Shown: positions 4,667 through 5,603 of the stretch, piece after piece
Layout: the number at the start of each line of letters is the position of its first letter
How positions within the stretch are numbered: the first letter of the stretch is position 1
Assembly (NCBI GenBank): GCA_001577215.1
Contig: LSCC01000085.1
Location: 1 to 5,603, forward strand
Reading direction: 5' to 3'
Length of the DNA: 5,603 nt
Origin: Fidelibacterota bacterium TCS52
GTDB lineage: Bacteria; Fidelibacterota; Fidelibacteria; Fidelibacterales; Fidelibacteraceae
Position numbers and translations under genes: made by a program
Notes under the pieces: model-generated
Seen by the model: the letters and a program-made list of their open reading frames with translations, nothing else
What the model was told of the DNA's origin: nothing
Databases searched by the model: none

Positions 4667-5293
4667 TCAAAATTCTACTTTTTTCTCTAAGGCAATTAAT
4701 TTAGTTTTAAGATAAGCCCTCATCCTATTTATATCCTCCTTCTTTTTTATAAATATAGCGTCCCCATAAATAAGCCTTGTATTTGCAAATGGTTTCGGAA
4801 TAATAAAATCATCCCAGGTATTTAAAATCCATTTTCTATCACTATCCCATGAAACAGGAATTATAGGTTTTTGGCACCTATAAGAAAGATATAAGATTCC
4901 CTTATTTACAGTATATTTAGGACCTTGAGGTCCATCTGGTGTGACTGCGAGGTCATAATTTTTTGATACTGCCACTGCCTTTTTTAATGCTTTTACTCCC
5001 CCTCGCGTGGATGAACCCCGTATCGATTGGAATCCCAATCCATCTGTGACCAAAGAAATGTATTCCCCATCTTTATGCTCAGAAATGATTATGTGTACAT
5101 CCTGATCTCTATGAGTATATGTAAGTGGAAGCATCCTGTTATGCCAAAAGGCATAGATGACTGTTCCATATTTTTTTTCGATTTTCTCAAATTTGTTCTT
5201 ATTAATAAATTTAATTTTTTGGCTGCCAATCAGGGCTCGAATCAGATGAGGTCCAAATTTTTTAACTATTCTAAATCTATTTTTTTGCTTCAT
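4667..5293 (-). CDS. DUF374 lysophospholipid acyltransferase-family protein
   Basis: A 208-residue protein, full length for the DUF374 (LPLAT-like) family. Family hallmarks appear in order: FWHNRMLPL (49-57, with the probable catalytic H51), SEHKDGEYI (71-79, an acidic residue downstream as in the acyltransferase active site), GFQSIRGSSTRGG (87-99), AVTPDGPQGPKY (116-127), KPIIPVSW (142-149) and WDDFIIPKPF (160-169). The family is related to acyl-ACP/CoA-dependent glycerolipid and lipid A acyltransferases and is expected at the inner face of the inner membrane; its exact substrate is unknown. The gene overlaps the lpxB 3' end by 17 nt, with no Shine-Dalgarno site, so its translation is likely coupled to lpxB. 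That context argues for a role in lipid A or outer-membrane lipid synthesis. There is no N-terminal transmembrane helix. Confidence 0.92.
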   Translation of the reverse strand: MKQKNRFRIVKKFGPHLIRALIGSQKIKFINKNKFEKIEKKYGTVIYAFWHNRMLPLTYTHRDQDVHIIISEHKDGEYISLVTDGLGFQSIRGSSTRGGVKALKKAVAVSKNYDLAVTPDGPQGPKYTVNKGILYLSYRCQKPIIPVSWDSDRKWILNTWDDFIIPKPFANTRLIYGDAIFIKKKEDINRMRAYLKTKLIALEKKVEF

Positions 5294-5603
5294 TGATCTG
5301 ATCTATAATTATTTGAGCTACCTTTTTTGAAGGTTTTTTACCCTTTAACTTCTTAGCGACCAATTTCAGGTCATTTGTTAACTGTTGATAATTTTTTTTG
5401 TTTTCTAAATAGTATTCAATATTTTCTATTATTGTAATGGGATTTAAATCAGTTTGGATTATCTCCGGAATGATTTTTTTTCCTAATATAATATTTGGCA
5501 TGGCTATCATCTTAATCTTCACCAAAAATTTTGCTATTAAATAGGAAATGAAAGAGGTCTTGTAAATTACCATGAGGGGTGTGCCAATATAAGCAGTCTC
5601 TAA
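5277..5603 (-). CDS. lpxB: Lipid-A-disaccharide synthase, C-terminal part (partial at window edge)
   Basis: The last 108 residues of LpxB, which joins UDP-2,3-diacylglucosamine to 2,3-diacylglucosamine 1-phosphate (lipid X) to make the lipid A disaccharide at the cytoplasmic face of the inner membrane. The visible part begins LETAYIGTPLMVIYKTSFIS, then AKFLVKIKMIAMPNIILGKK and IIPEIIQ. These match the family's conserved C-terminal pattern (TLEAAL.GTPMVV.YK ... L.K...I.LPNI..G....PE.IQ), which forms part of the GT-B UDP-sugar domain. The frame is open to the window edge, so the start lies outside. The stop overlaps the DUF374 gene by 17 nt. The Lys-rich tail (KKLKGKKPSKKVAQIIIDQI) replaces the usual Gly-containing helix but is not otherwise unusual for an AT-rich genome. 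Confidence 0.93.
   Translation of the reverse strand, partial: LETAYIGTPLMVIYKTSFISYLIAKFLVKIKMIAMPNIILGKKIIPEIIQTDLNPITIIENIEYYLENKKNYQQLTNDLKLVAKKLKGKKPSKKVAQIIIDQINEAKK

Noticed and set aside
4655..4690. Shared terminator between the convergent genes at 4658 and 4667
   Set aside because: There are only 8 bp between the stops and I find no stem with a T-run. The T-run near 4678 is inside the DUF374 coding sequence without a hairpin.
5027..5296. 89-codon plus-strand open frame antisense to the DUF374 gene
   Set aside because: The opposite strand encodes clear DUF374 motifs throughout this stretch, so this frame is a shadow.

Overview
The window is AT-rich DNA from a Gram-negative bacterium. 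It carries the 3' end of lpxB (lipid A synthesis), an outer-membrane barrel protein and several Sec signal peptides. Shine-Dalgarno sites (AGGAG/AAAGGAG) are used at several starts. Nothing fixes the phylum. The lpxB/DUF374 pair, the secreted carboxypeptidase-regulatory-like protein and the composition would fit an uncultured FCB-type lineage such as Cloacimonadota, but that is a guess. There are no rRNA or tRNA genes, CRISPR arrays, insertion sequences or phage genes.

Layout. At the right end (4667-5603, minus strand) lie the lpxB C-terminus and an overlapping DUF374 acyltransferase, an envelope-lipid pair. Converging on it from 4305-4658 (plus) is an unrecognised small protein with a basic linker and a C-terminal membrane anchor. 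The region 3950-4304 is a regulatory intergenic region. It holds a near-perfect sigma-54 (-24/-12) promoter on the minus strand. About 130 bp further upstream is a 17-bp palindrome of the GCAC-N7-GTGC type used by NtrC as an enhancer, and its left half recurs 31 bp away. The minus-strand gene it drives (3533-3949) encodes a small secreted carboxypeptidase-regulatory-like domain with a tandem His/Gly insertion. A perfect 13-bp inverted repeat follows it.

After the hairpin comes a tight minus-strand cluster: a second secreted protein with a DxDGDG calcium-type loop and a His/Gly tail (2801-3373), a predicted outer-membrane barrel (1820-2788), a transmembrane sensor histidine kinase (110-1771) and the start of a response regulator (1-113, cut by the window edge).

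Working model (inference): 1-3949 is one envelope-sensing module. The kinase/regulator pair, probably NtrC-type, would activate the sigma-54 promoter of the His-rich secreted protein, logically like the Zn-responsive ZraSR-ZraP system but with different effector proteins. Metal as the signal is suggested only by the two His/Gly-rich segments and the calcium-like loop. The truncated regulator leaves its AAA+ and DNA-binding domains unseen, so the NtrC assignment is the main point to verify.
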